From Verticillium longisporum (lineage: Eukaryota > Ascomycota > Sordariomycetes > Glomerellales > Plectosphaerellaceae), in assembly GCA_019188255.1 (NCBI GenBank), contig JAETXT010000004.1, forward strand, positions 496,001 through 560,000: 64,000 nucleotides of DNA, read 5' to 3'. Shown here one piece after another: positions 37,547-48,347 of this stretch (within the stretch, counting starts at the first letter, position 1; each line of letters starts with the position of its first letter). The position numbers were made by a program, and so were the translations under genes. The notes under the pieces are model-generated. The model ran no database searches, was not told where the DNA came from, and was given only the letters and a program-made list of their open reading frames with translations.

Positions 37547-38758
37547 ATGTCGATCAAAAACTTCCGGTCGAGTGCAATCATTGCTCTGGTTGTACTCATT
37601 GCAATTGCAACTGCTCGGTCGGCTCCCCCAGTCATAACATCTGCATACGAAGAGGTCAGAAAGGCCCATGCCACACCAACTCATGTTCGGGGAGCGAACA
37701 GACGCCAGGCAGTGACCGCGGCCTCCGAGTTTACCATAACAGCTGCTCCAGACGCCACGTGTGGCTTTCTCTCAGGCTCTCCAGGGAATGCCATCACCTG
37801 TGACAATGGTAATCCTTGTAGCTGGGAGCCGAATGACATCAAAGCTATTTTATGCGGAGTTGCAACGGATGCTGCAAGATTAACATGTTTGGAGAGGGAT
37901 TCCGCCACTGATACGGCGGTCTGTAATGACGTTTGCCAAAGCAACTCGTTTTATCTACGTTGGTGAGCAAGAATATCCACCATGCCTATCAACAACTAAG
38001 CCGACCTACTGACCACGGCCTCAATACTAAAGCACGGAGGCTTCGGCACCATATTGCCGCACATATGCCTTCCCTGGCGGGGTCCGAGACTACAAGTGCG
38101 CCCCGACTCCTGTGGCAGCAATTCAGAGTGTCGAATACACCTACAGCGATCAGACGGACCGCCAGTTCGAGACACAAACCCTCTCAACGGACCCTGAAAG
38201 CACTACTCGCGACACCACGACCGCATCTCCATCGCAAACCTCTGATCGATCCACGCCCACGTCGACGTCAAGCTCAGACCCGACCACCTCCGCCCCAGTC
38301 CCAGAGAAGCGAAACAGCACGCCCGTCGGCGCAATCGTCGGCGGAACAGTGGGCGGCGTCGCCGTCATTGTCCTCCTCGTCCTCGGCGTCTTCCTCGTGC
38401 GCCGCCGCTCCTCGTCAAAGACTGACGCTGCGCCGGCATCAGCAGCAGCAGCAGACCACGGCCCCACGTCGCCCATGCAGCAGTACCAGCAGCAGGGCTA
38501 TCCAGCTCACCACCCCAGGGTGACGGCTACGCCGGGGCCGAGACCAAGAGCGGATTCGTCTCTCCGGTGCTCTCAGGGTATGCAGCGCCTGTATCGCCTG
38601 GGTACGAGGGCCACCAGGGGCTTCAGCAGCTACAGGACATCAATCAAATGAGCCAGCCGTATGCGGCCGCAGGGCCAGGCGGTACCCAGCAGTCTGTCGT
38701 GTACGAGATGGGGTTGGAGGGGGGCCATCACAAGGGGCAGTTGCATGAGTTGCACTAG
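37547..38758 (+). CDS. Cysteine-rich single-pass membrane protein, one apparent frameshift
   Basis: Exons 37547-37962 and 38033-38758 join as NSFYLRC-TEASAPYCRTYAYP. The protein starts with a signal peptide (FRSSAIIALVVLIAIATA). An extracellular domain with conserved Cys follows: ATCGFLSGSPGNAITC, NPCSW, AILCGV, AVCNDVCQSN and YCRTY. Next come a Ser/Thr-rich stalk, one membrane helix (GAIVGGTVGGVAVIVLLVLG) with a stop-transfer RRR, and a cytosolic Gln/Tyr/Gly-rich tail. This layout is common in fungal surface proteins thought to sense cell wall state, but no role is proven. The frame breaks at CCCC 38513-38516. One more C joins AHHPQ to GDGYAGAETKSGFVSPVLSG and yields 380 residues ending at 38758. 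Without it the tail would read into unrelated sequence. Confidence 0.75.
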
Positions 38759-39090
38759 GTCGTCTGGGGAGGGATCGTGGGCCGAGGGTTGTGTGGGGTA
38801 AAAGCCATGACCTGTGGGGTTTGACAACGCACGCGGAGGAGATTATCTGCTCTGACTGTAGAAATTTTATCTATGCCTTCAGTTTTGGTCTGAGGGGCGT
38901 GATACGCATGTGCGCTGTTTAATACCTCGCTTGTCAAGCTCCATCGGTGGTGGTTGGGTCAAGTAGTTGTTCTGGGGGTAGGTTGACCGGTTTTCTGGAC
39001 ACGAATTTATGGAAATGATTTGAAATGACATTTGGATCACACAAAAGCTTTGCAATAATTGTGTAGGCTTAGCCCAAGCAAGGAGGTAAC

Positions 39091-39275
39091 TGTTACGGGT
39101 TATACCCGTGGTATAGTATAGGCTGTGCCTATACCTCTATGAATGCAAGCCCAGTTGAATTAACGACGTTGATTCAACACGTAAGTTATCCTTATAGCTC
39201 AATTGGATAGCTGCCGTATGGCACTTACGACCGTGTGAGGGCTGTCACTAAGCCCCTTTGGGGCCGACCGTAACA
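39091..39275. mobile_element. Solo LTR of an LTR retrotransposon
   Basis: This 185-bp element begins TGTTACGG and ends CCGTAACA, an inverted TG...CA terminus of 8 bp. It is flanked on both sides by the perfect 5-bp direct repeat GTAAC (39086-39090 and 39276-39280), a target-site duplication. No internal coding part or second LTR is nearby, so recombination has left a solo LTR. It contains small hairpins (GGGTTATACCC, TATAGGC...GCCTATA, GTTGAAT...ATTCAAC). The superfamily cannot be told. Confidence 0.82.
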
Positions 39276-39522
39276 GTAACAACCACGATACGCGTCCCAA
39301 TCGATGTTCAGGCTGTATATTTTGTCTAGATACTGTACTAGACATTGCGTCTATATGTCTTTGACATTGATGGCCTTTCGGTGGTAGCATCCAGCTTCAG
39401 TAGTGCTGCGTTTCCAATGTAGCAGAAAGGTTATCTGCAAAGCCGAGTCATGAAACGTCTCTCGAACTCAGTGACTGAACCACTGAAGGCTAATCGGAAC
39501 CCAGAAAACTTAAGGACCACGT
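39276..39522. other. Short spacer downstream of the solo LTR
   Basis: This lies between the LTR and the stop codon of the MFS transporter gene, and is probably the latter's 3' untranslated region. Confidence 0.5.
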
Positions 39523-41239
39523 TTAGTACGTGTACCGGAATCTCGGATTGTATTCCCCCATCTCCCGGATTTCCTCTTCTGTTTTGCCTCTTACTTTCTC
39601 CTCTCCCTTTCCCTCGCCACGCTTGTTGTTGAGGAATCTGAAGTAGGCCCAGAATGACATATATATTACCGACGACATGCAAACGAAGGCCATGCTGATG
39701 GCGTGACCTTTGATGAATCGGGGCGAATCAGAAGTAGCATATAGCTGCAAGAAAACGCGGTTAGCGAACGATTTCGCCCAGAATTCCACATAACGGTCCA
39801 TCTCAACGGAGTATCTTACAAACGGAGCTGGTATGCCGGCCGAGTTTCCAATCGTAAGCTGTAGCCCAGAGGCCACTGTACGCTTTCCGTATCGGGGATT
39901 ATTCGAAGGCAACCAGGCGAGCGGGATGCCAACAACAACGTAGAGGCCCATCGCGCCGAGGAAGCAACCGAAGTACTTTGCACGTCCCGATGCGTTGCTG
40001 ACAAGAATAGCATACCCCACAGTACAAACGAGCCCGGAAACGACAGCAAACATGGCTCGTCTTTGCATGCGGTCTGATAGCCACGCCACAACGAGGTAGG
40101 TGATGGCACCAGTGGCGTAGCAAGGGATTGTAAGAGCCTGAACTTGCTGCCTATCCCAATCGCCAAGACCACTGATGATCGTAGGCAAGAATGTCGAATA
40201 CCTGCCGGCCACATCAGCTCGGATTGAAAAGGATTGTAGAACCCCAATCCTGAATAATGCTCACCCATAGAGGATCACGTCACCGCCAAACTGTCCGAGA
40301 CAGAAGAGCCAGATCTTGAGGTCCTTAAAGCCAGCAATGGCATCTTCCTTGTGGAACTCATCCCCGGACTTTGTGTGGCCGACTTGCCGCCGCAGGCGCG
40401 CATCAATGAGATCCTTTTCTGCGGTCGACAGGTAGTGAGCGGTATCTGGCGTGTCTGCAAGCCACCACCATATTGTGACCCCCAGGATGACAGTCGGGAT
40501 GCCCTCAATGATGATGATCCAACGCCAAGCACGCAGGCCGGCAACGCCGTCCATCAGGCCGATGCAGTAGGCAAGCAAGCCGCCCATTGATCCAGCGATA
40601 GCGGCGGAGACGAAGAGATAGCCGATCCTGAGAGCGTACTCGCGTTTGGTATAAAACATGGTTAAGTAGATAGTCAGGCCTTCGAGTTGCGTTATTAGAA
40701 TAAGACCCTTAGAGTTGATAGTGCCTCCATTTATTACCTGGGAATAGGCCACCCTCAAGGGCACCCAGAATGACGCGACATGCTAGCAAGCCAGCATAAT
40801 TTTGAACAATGCCGGTCAAGGTGGCCACTATGCCCCAGCTTACCGTCAAAAAGGCAAGGTAGCGACTCGGCGTGAAGTATTTGATGACGAGGTTCGAGGG
40901 TGTTTCGGACAAAATGTAAGTAACGAAGAGAACAGAAACAGCAATTTGGAACTGGTTTCCTTCTAGACCCAGGTCTTCCTCCAAACCGTACAGCCGAGCA
41001 TTCCCAATGTTGACACGGTCCAAAAAGCTGAGGAGGTATAGAAGCATGACCGGAGGGACAATCCAACGGTCGAGCTTTCTTAGTAATGCCTTTTCTGCCA
41101 GTTCGTCTATGGGCAAAGCTTCCCAGTCGGCAGCGGTGTTCCGGGTTTCTTCAACTTCGTTCTTCGTTGACTTAGTAGCCGATATGACTGATCCTTCGTG
41201 GCCGACGTCTCGACTCGACCGATCGCGTTTGACGTCCAT
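39523..41239 (-). CDS. Dal5-type MFS anion:cation symporter
   Basis: Four exons (40738-41239, 40265-40679, 39820-40201, 39523-39744) close exactly to 506 residues. The first membrane helix region carries LLYLLSFLDRVNIGNARLYG, the hallmark of the allantoate permease (Dal5) family. GALEGGLFPG then joins LTIYLTMFYTKREYALRIG across a 58-nt intron, and LRAWRWIIIIEGIPTVILG follows. The C-terminal tail is charged (KRGEGKGEEKVRGKTEEE). Known members import allantoate, ureidosuccinate, nicotinate, pantothenate, biotin or other organic anions at the plasma membrane; substrate cannot be assigned here. It sits near a solo LTR and next to a gene-poor stretch. No frame breaks. Confidence 0.88.
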
Positions 41240-44200
41240 CTTGATGTTTGCAGACGAGACTTGGTTTTCTTCGCCTAGAATGTGGCACTGAAGGGGAGAT
41301 TAGGAGCAGTGTTGTTATGTCTGCACTGGTTCATAGGGACTGGGTGCCGCATCTTGAACAAAGACGTCATGCCGATCACATCCCAGATACTCGCGCGGGG
41401 TAGTGACCAGCGACGAGAGCTACGACGGTGAAGTCCCCACGAACTGGTCCACTCTTCCGATAACTGGGTCTTGAGCCGAATGAATGTCTCATGATTGAGG
41501 GCCGACTGGAGAGCGTCTGATAGTGAGGATTGAATTTTCAAGATTGCGTGGGATGCGCAAGAATGGACCCTCCCACAATCGCCATTCCAATGCACTAATT
41601 TACGTCAGCCGAGAAAGAATGCTTGAATACTGATCGTAAAGGCATCCTATGATGGCAATGTTAAAGGCCAAGTATATGTGCCCTTTGCGGTCCGGCGTCA
41701 GGCCCGCAGCACCGTCACGAGTCGCGATCGCATGCCAATAGTGCATGGTGGTGCCTAAGAAAACCATTTCAAAACTTGAACATACAGTCTAGTTGCCAAT
41801 GATGTGCCTGTGTAGGTCGACGACTTTCACGACCACCCGTGTGCTGACTTCCGGACTTTCTGCTGGCTGCGATTGACTACATCAGCGACATACTTAAGGT
41901 TGAAACGCCTCCCTCCCTATTCCCGCCATCATTAGTGTATGTTGATATGAAGTGAGCTATTAAATTTGCTACAGCGCCGGGGTGAACCTGTCAGATACGA
42001 AGTCCCACGGAGCCCAACATGGGATCTCTATAAAATGTCCGAAGGCTGCCATTTTGTAGCCTAGTACACTTCAGAGATCGTCAATCTTCCTATATTTCTC
42101 TCCAAAGAGTTACATTCGCGTCAAAGGGTGGGGGAGAGCAGAGCAAATAGGCCTTCTATGCGTAATGATTATAGTTACTAAGGAGGATGGGATGATTCCG
42201 GGATCCTGAGCCTCCGTAGTCAGGAGGGCCCTCCGTAGGCCTAATGTAAACACTCTTGTAGTGCCTAGACTTAGCCACTCCCCTGATCCGTGGCTTGGCA
42301 GGTTCTTCTTGATAGTTCGGCTCTTTGTTTGTATAGCATGGCAGACTTTGTGTCGTGCCATGGGAGATTGGAAAATGCTCCAAGACATGGCGAATGAATG
42401 GCCTAGATTTTGGACGGTAGGGAGGGATGGTAAAGCGTCTCTGTGGATTCCATATTCCAGCACAGTGGAAGAGGAAGAAGATGAAGACTCGGCAGTACAG
42501 CCTATATATAAGCAATTTTCAATACTTCTGAGCTTGAGAGTTGTATTGATCAGAAGCCAAGGAACCAATCTGAGATAGCCAGATTTATCGAAAGTAGTGC
42601 TGAGCATGTCAATGCAGTCGATATCTTTGCAGTGCCGCTGAAGTCAAGCCCAACACTTTCTTCAAACCAAGGCTCCAGAGTAAGCGAACTCAGTCAGCCT
42701 CATTTCAGTGCGACAGGTCGGCAGTTGCGGCAACATATGTCAGATGAACAACTCATTAACGAAGTCAGTCACCAGTCAGAAGTAGATAGATAGCCAAGAT
42801 CAAAGACGAGTCACTGTCATGACATTCTCATCTGTCTATAGCACAGGTGTTTATGATTGAATTCTACTTTCAGATAATCTTCGTGATAGCCAGTTTACTG
42901 GAGTCACTGGGGACAGCGTTTTGGGACGGGCGCTACCGACGCTGTTGAGGAACGGCACCGGAGGACTCCGAAGTAAGCTGCCTTATTGACCATATGCGCT
43001 TTGGGGCTGTTGCCTCGTAACATACAAAATAGAAACGTCGTTGCATATTTCAGCCTTTCAGTGATATGAGATCTGACACGTATTCAAACAGTCAACCAGG
43101 CAATCAGGCCAGACCAACATGCTGCGCCATCGATAAAGCGTCAGTCACGACCAGTATGTCTCAATATTGGACAGTAGCCGCGATTATCGCTTGCTTTTAA
43201 AGACGTTGCTTAGCACGTCCTTGCTTTTTCCTTCCAACTTTCCAGCATGTCGTTGCGTGCTCGGCTGTGCGTCGCTAATGTCTTGAACATTCAGAGGAAG
43301 GAGGGCTGTGACCGGCCTGATTTATTAACCCCTTAATCATAAGACGGGCCTAGTACCCGGATACCAAGCCATAGCACAGCCTTGAAGACTAACAGTGAGC
43401 CGTCGTATTGAAGACGATCGACAGGCACCAGCTCGAGCCGGAGACTAGCAAATTTTTGACGCAGCGTCGAGGTCATGGCGTCACCTTGCTTCTCGTTACC
43501 ATCCAGGACGCCCTTCTCCCAGCCATCGCCACCAAAAACGGGCGCGTAAGCAATAATCGCGCAAACACCATTTCGACAACACCATGGCAGTCATCAGGCC
43601 GAAATTCTACGTCACGAGACCTCTCAGACCGTCAGAGGCAGCGGGCATGGAGTAGAGGCGCCACAGACAGGGCACTCGGCCGGTCGACTGCATTGGATTG
43701 AGGCCGGATCTGCTGTAATATTCTGCCCTTCAGCACATGTTCGGTCGTTCTTCGGGCGCCGAAGCTCCCAGTGGTCGGCCCTACAGACGGACGATGTGGT
43801 AGCCCTGCTAGAACTTGCGCAGTCGAATGGGGCAAAAGATCAGGGGATACGATAGCCTAGGGCGCGATCTGGCATTCTGGCAGTTCTGACTCCACGATCA
43901 TAAGTCTGGGGGAGCAAGATGGTGACTCCATCCATCCTCTCAGGTAGGGTACCTACATTAGCGGAGGGTCTCCAGTAGGGGGGGCCGGGGGGGGCGCTCA
44001 AGCCTTCATTTAGCGTACCGTGAATGCTGTGAAGGCCAGGAAGCCCGGGCCATCCGGTACTCATCAAAGCAAATGGGCCTCGCGGTTGTCCCTCATCTGT
44101 GGCGCTTCACGTGATGACAAAAGACTCCGACCTACTGGAAGAGGCAATGGCGGAGTGTCCATCGAGATGATGAGAAGAAGGCCGCAATAAAGCAGGGCAC

Positions 44201-44739
44201 GAGCGAGCGGAAAATACATTAACTCGCACATGCGCATAGCTCCCCACAGAATCCACCCGGCAGTGCTCCACACACTGAAGACTCAAACTGGTCCAACGGG
44301 ACGAAGACACAACTGATCTGTTTAGCCGGAGCAGGCTCAATTGGGTTACTCTCCAGGCTTCGGCTCGCTCCGAGCAATCCTGCGATCCATGGTCGTCGCT
44401 GACAGACGAACCTGACACGCTGACAGCCTGGTAGGAAACAGGGACGTGGACGCGCCGCATGATAGGGCTCGGCACACCGCGTCAGGGTGTAAGCAGATCT
44501 TTGACGAATCCGTTGGTCGAGGTGAGGTACTTTCGCCAGCCCATCCTATGGGCTATCGGACCGTTCTCCCCGCGTTCATCAACATGGCGTCTGGTACCGG
44601 CAGCAGCGTCATGCCGGGTTGGTGCTGGTCATCGAGTCGCCTGTCTGCTCGTATATTGCAAACAAGCGCGTGAGCTGTAACGACGTATTTCACGGCCTCA
44701 CTGCTATAGGCGTCCCGAGAACCCCTTGATACGAAATAC
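41240..44739. other. Intergenic, gene-poor
   Basis: About 3.5 kb has no supported gene. TATA-like sequences occur at about 42029 and 42502, and several short open frames exist, but none has splice logic or recognisable motifs. Old, decayed sequence is likely. Confidence 0.45.
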
Positions 44740-45230
44740 CACGTCGGCGCTAATGACAGTTAACTATAGCACAGGGACCACTAGGCTTCGTGATACCAGA
44801 GGATTGAAAACTTATTAAGCACGTCAACTTAAAGTGTGGTAAACTAAGTCTATACTCAGTAACTAGAGTGATAAAAGTCATCCTCATTGCTTGGTATAGT
44901 GCTATAGAGGAAAGAGACCATCATCTAGATTTTCTCTCTTTTCATAGGAGTCTTCTCCTCACTACTTAACTAAAGGCTAAGTATCTCAGGTTTGAAAAGG
45001 CAGTTCAAAGGGTTCTAAGTACCTGAGGGATTATAAAACTTGGAAAAGGATAATAAGTCGTGTCAAGAACTTAATTGATATTTTCGCTAAAACTCAAACT
45101 ATATATCTATATATATAAATACTTTAAGTAACCGGATATATTTTCTTCCTAGGAGCTTAAATACTAAGTAAGCTCTTAAAGTAAACTATAAATCTGTTAT
45201 CTATAAGCTATAGCTCCACATGTTGCAGAA
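44740..45230. mobile_element. AT-rich relic, probably a decayed transposon
   Basis: Base composition drops abruptly: the stretch is dominated by A/T with many TpA steps (for example ATATATCTATATATATAAAT near 45102) and stops in all frames. It contrasts sharply with the GC-rich sequence on both sides. Such islands in ascomycetes usually come from repeat-induced point mutation of transposons. No element can be named, so the class is inference. Confidence 0.45.
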
Positions 45231-46297
45231 GAAAACCTACTTGCTATTAATAGGTCATTCTAGAGAACTTTCATCGTATTTCGTGGGTACCTACCTACGT
45301 GTTCACCTAAATAGGCTTTTTAGGGCATTACGAAGGCTTGCGACCAACCGCTCCTCCCCCCCACCGCCCCCACTCTACAGCCGCACCCCCCTTCCGATGT
45401 GTGGGCAACTTCTCACCACAGAGCGTGCGAAAGGCAGGGGGGTGGCTTCAAGGATGGCGATTTCGCACAGCGCGCCTGATGGTTATCGCAATGAACCGAC
45501 GATGCAGTTGTCTTCCCAGATCTGTGTATCCTCGGCTGCAGCGGAAACGCTTATCCCAATACGCAATGGTTGGGCGATCGATAGTTTGGTTCTCGTCGCA
45601 CATCACCATGCCCAGGGCTCCGTAGAGTCGCCGACGTTTCTAGCTTCAACGACTGAGGCTGGGTCTGGTCGTCACTCAGACCGGGTCATAACATCCCGGC
45701 ACATAGGGCTCGTAATTCTTTTTGCCTGTCTCACTCCCGGAGGAACATGGGGACCCCCCTTCGCTCCGTAGAACCCTGAGGTGGCTTTCCATCCAGTCGG
45801 TCCCCCTCCGAGTGCCCAGACTTTGAATATAAGTTCTGCCTTGGTATCCAAGGGGAGCAATTTGGATCATCGGGCCTTCTGAGACCTGCGGAGACACGAA
45901 CGCCTTGACGTGACTACGCCTTTGACACCTACGAAGCCTGGCGGGCTTCTGTGTTACAGCTGATACTTGCAATATCGCCAACGAATAATCCTCAGCACAC
46001 CACTCCACTGTTGTGGCCCCCTTGATCAAGCAGTCGCAGCAAGCGAATCGAACCTCAACAGCCTTGATCAGTCGATGGCTGACTAGAAGCACCCGAGAGT
46101 GATATCATACCCCAGATCGAGATTTACAACTTCCGCTTCTTCTTGGCATCCCACCAGATCAGGTATCTTTCACGGCCTCTCTTCAAAGTTTATAACCCTG
46201 TGTCTTCTGGCGCAGTGGTACCCTTGGGTTGCACTATCACCACACAGGACGACGTCGCGTTAAATCTGCCCCTCTGCACAGTTTTGTAGAGTTCACA
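45231..46297. other. Intergenic upstream of the TmpA-type gene
   Basis: Nothing coding is supported. The last 100 bases before the start form the likely leader, with a TTTATAACC sequence near 46189. Confidence 0.45.
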
Positions 46298-48347
46298 ATG
46301 ACGGTCAAGTGGTCAGGCAGCGGAGCGACTACTCCCAGCAATGACAGCCAGATTTTCGACGACGTCGAGAAAGGCCTGAGGCCTATTGCCGTCGAGAACC
46401 TCCCGTCACCTGTCTCACCAATCCATGAGGGCATTACACCAGCTTCGAGCTTTCCCGCCCTGTCGCAGACTCTGCTACCAGTCTGTCATTTCCAGGACAA
46501 GAATCCTGCCCCTGGGCCGCCTGCTTTCAAACCTACCACAACCGTTCAACCTCGACCGAAACCCAGTCGCTGGATTCTCTTTCAACTTTGGTTCAGCACC
46601 TATCGAAAGTTCTTCACCTTCATCGTGGCTCTCAACTTGACCGGCATCATCTTGGCAATACTTGGTCGTTTCCCCTACGCCGAGAACCATCTCGGCGCTC
46701 TCTTGCTTGGTAATCTTCTCACCGCCGTGTTGATGAGAAACGAGCTTTTCCTAAGGTTTCTCTACTTCATCTCTATCTACGGCCTTCGCAGCGTACGTAC
46801 ATCCAAGTGCCAAATCTCCGTCGACAAGTGGGTGCTGACGTTCGACGGTTTAGTGGGCACCGATCTGCATCAAGATTGCAGTAACATCAGCCCTGCAGCA
46901 CGTTGGTGGGATACACTCTGGTTGTGCGCTTTCCGGCGCTGCGTCAGTCAATGCGCTCACACGGTTCTTGTTCTTCCCATACTGACGAGCTCCAGTTGGC
47001 TGGTTTACAAAGTTGTCGACATTGTTGTCCACCGGGCCTCTCAACACGGCGCCGTCATCGCCACAGGCATCATCACCAGTATCCTCGTCATCATCTCCAT
47101 CCTCAGCGCTTTCCCATGGGTTCGCAAGTGAGTTGCCGCTGCCGCACTGCCCTTCTACTCGTACTTTGATTTACTGACTTGGGCGAAGCAATCACCACAA
47201 CACCTTTGAAAGGCACCATCGCTTCATCGGATGGCTTGGCCTGGCAGTACGTCTCGCAAGTATATCATGCACACCGATGCAAAGGCTAACACATCCTAGG
47301 CCACGTGGTGCTTTACCATTCTCGGCAACGTCTATGACATCAAGCGCGGAGAGTGGAGGTCGGACGCTCACTCGCTCCTCAGCGCACAGGAGCTGTGGTT
47401 TGCTGTTTTCATGACCGTCTTGTAAGCTTCCGGGCCCCGGCCCCACATGACCATTGCTGGGCTCTGCTGACACTACTACAAGCATTGCCATACCTTGGAT
47501 CACACTACGGGAAGTTCCTGTCGAGGTCGAGATTGTCAGTCGCCTCCGTCGTGCCGGTTGATATGACGCAACGCTGACAGTGTGCCCCGGACAGCCGTCA
47601 CCCAAAGTCGCGATCCTCAAGTTCGAGCGCGGCATGCAGCAAGGCCTCCTAGGCAGGATCAGCCGTACTTCCATCATGGAGTATCACGCGTTCGGCATCA
47701 TCAGCGAGGGCCGCAAGTCGGGCTGCCACTACATGATCTGCGGCGTGCAGGGCGACTTTACGAAAGGCCTCGTGGCCGATCCGCCGAAGACGGTGTGGAC
47801 GAGGGAGCTCAAGTTCGGTATGGCCCATCGCTCGAGACTGTTCACCAACACGTACTGACACGATGCAGCCGGAGTCGGTCACGCGTCCGCCATGTTCAAG
47901 AGGGGTATCCGAATCTGCACGGGGACCGGCATCGGCGCCGCGCTGTCGACTTGCATCCAAAGCCCCAACTGGTGCGCCATTCACTGGATACATAATGGTT
48001 GTATTTACTGATGTTGTTTAGGTTCTTCATCTGGATTGGGTCGGATCAGGAAAAGACATTCGGGCCTACGATCAGTGGTCTCATCCACAAGCACATTGAG
48101 CCCGATCGCATGATCCTCTGGGACTCCAAGAAGCGGGGCGGCCGGCCAGATACCCTGCAGCTCCTGCAAGACGTCTACAAGAACTTCGGCGCTGAGGTCA
48201 TCTTCATAACGTCCAACAAGCAGGGCAACGACGAAATGATGCAGGGCTGTCTTGCTAGTAAGTTGGCCTCCTCCGCATGCAGACGGCATTCCGCTAACCC
48301 TGGTGACAGCTGGTATGAACGCATTTGGCACGCTATGGGACTTTTAA
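46298..48347 (+). CDS. tmpA: TmpA-type integral membrane oxidoreductase
   Basis: Ten exons (46298-46792, 46854-46942, 46996-47127, 47189-47246, 47300-47421, 47483-47534, 47595-47817, 47869-47971, 48022-48257, 48310-48347) give exactly 515 residues. The N-terminus is disordered. A membrane part with about six helices follows and holds family blocks such as ALQHVGGIHSGCALSG, RHHRFIGWLGLA and NVYDIKRGEWRSDAHSLL. The cytosolic part has RTSIMEYHAFGIISEG, GDFTKGLVADPPK, ICTGTGIGAALSTCIQSPNW and GSDQEKTFGP, resembling an FAD/NAD-binding reductase half. TmpA of Aspergillus nidulans is a membrane flavoprotein-like protein that regulates conidiation. The cofactor and role here are inferred from that family. 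The very high intron number is notable. Confidence 0.85.

Noticed and set aside
39190..39275. Possible tRNA gene
   Set aside because: An A-box match is present, but there is no B box, no acceptor stem pairing, and it lies inside a solo LTR.
42110..42607. Overlapping short open frames with nearby TATA-like sites
   Set aside because: Frames on both strands are similar in length and none has splice sites or motifs that favour a gene.
26244..48347. A secondary-metabolite or catabolic gene cluster around the two transporters
   Set aside because: No core enzyme (PKS, NRPS, terpene synthase, P450 or other tailoring enzyme) lies near; the transporters, TmpA-type gene and zinc-finger-like genes share no evident pathway.
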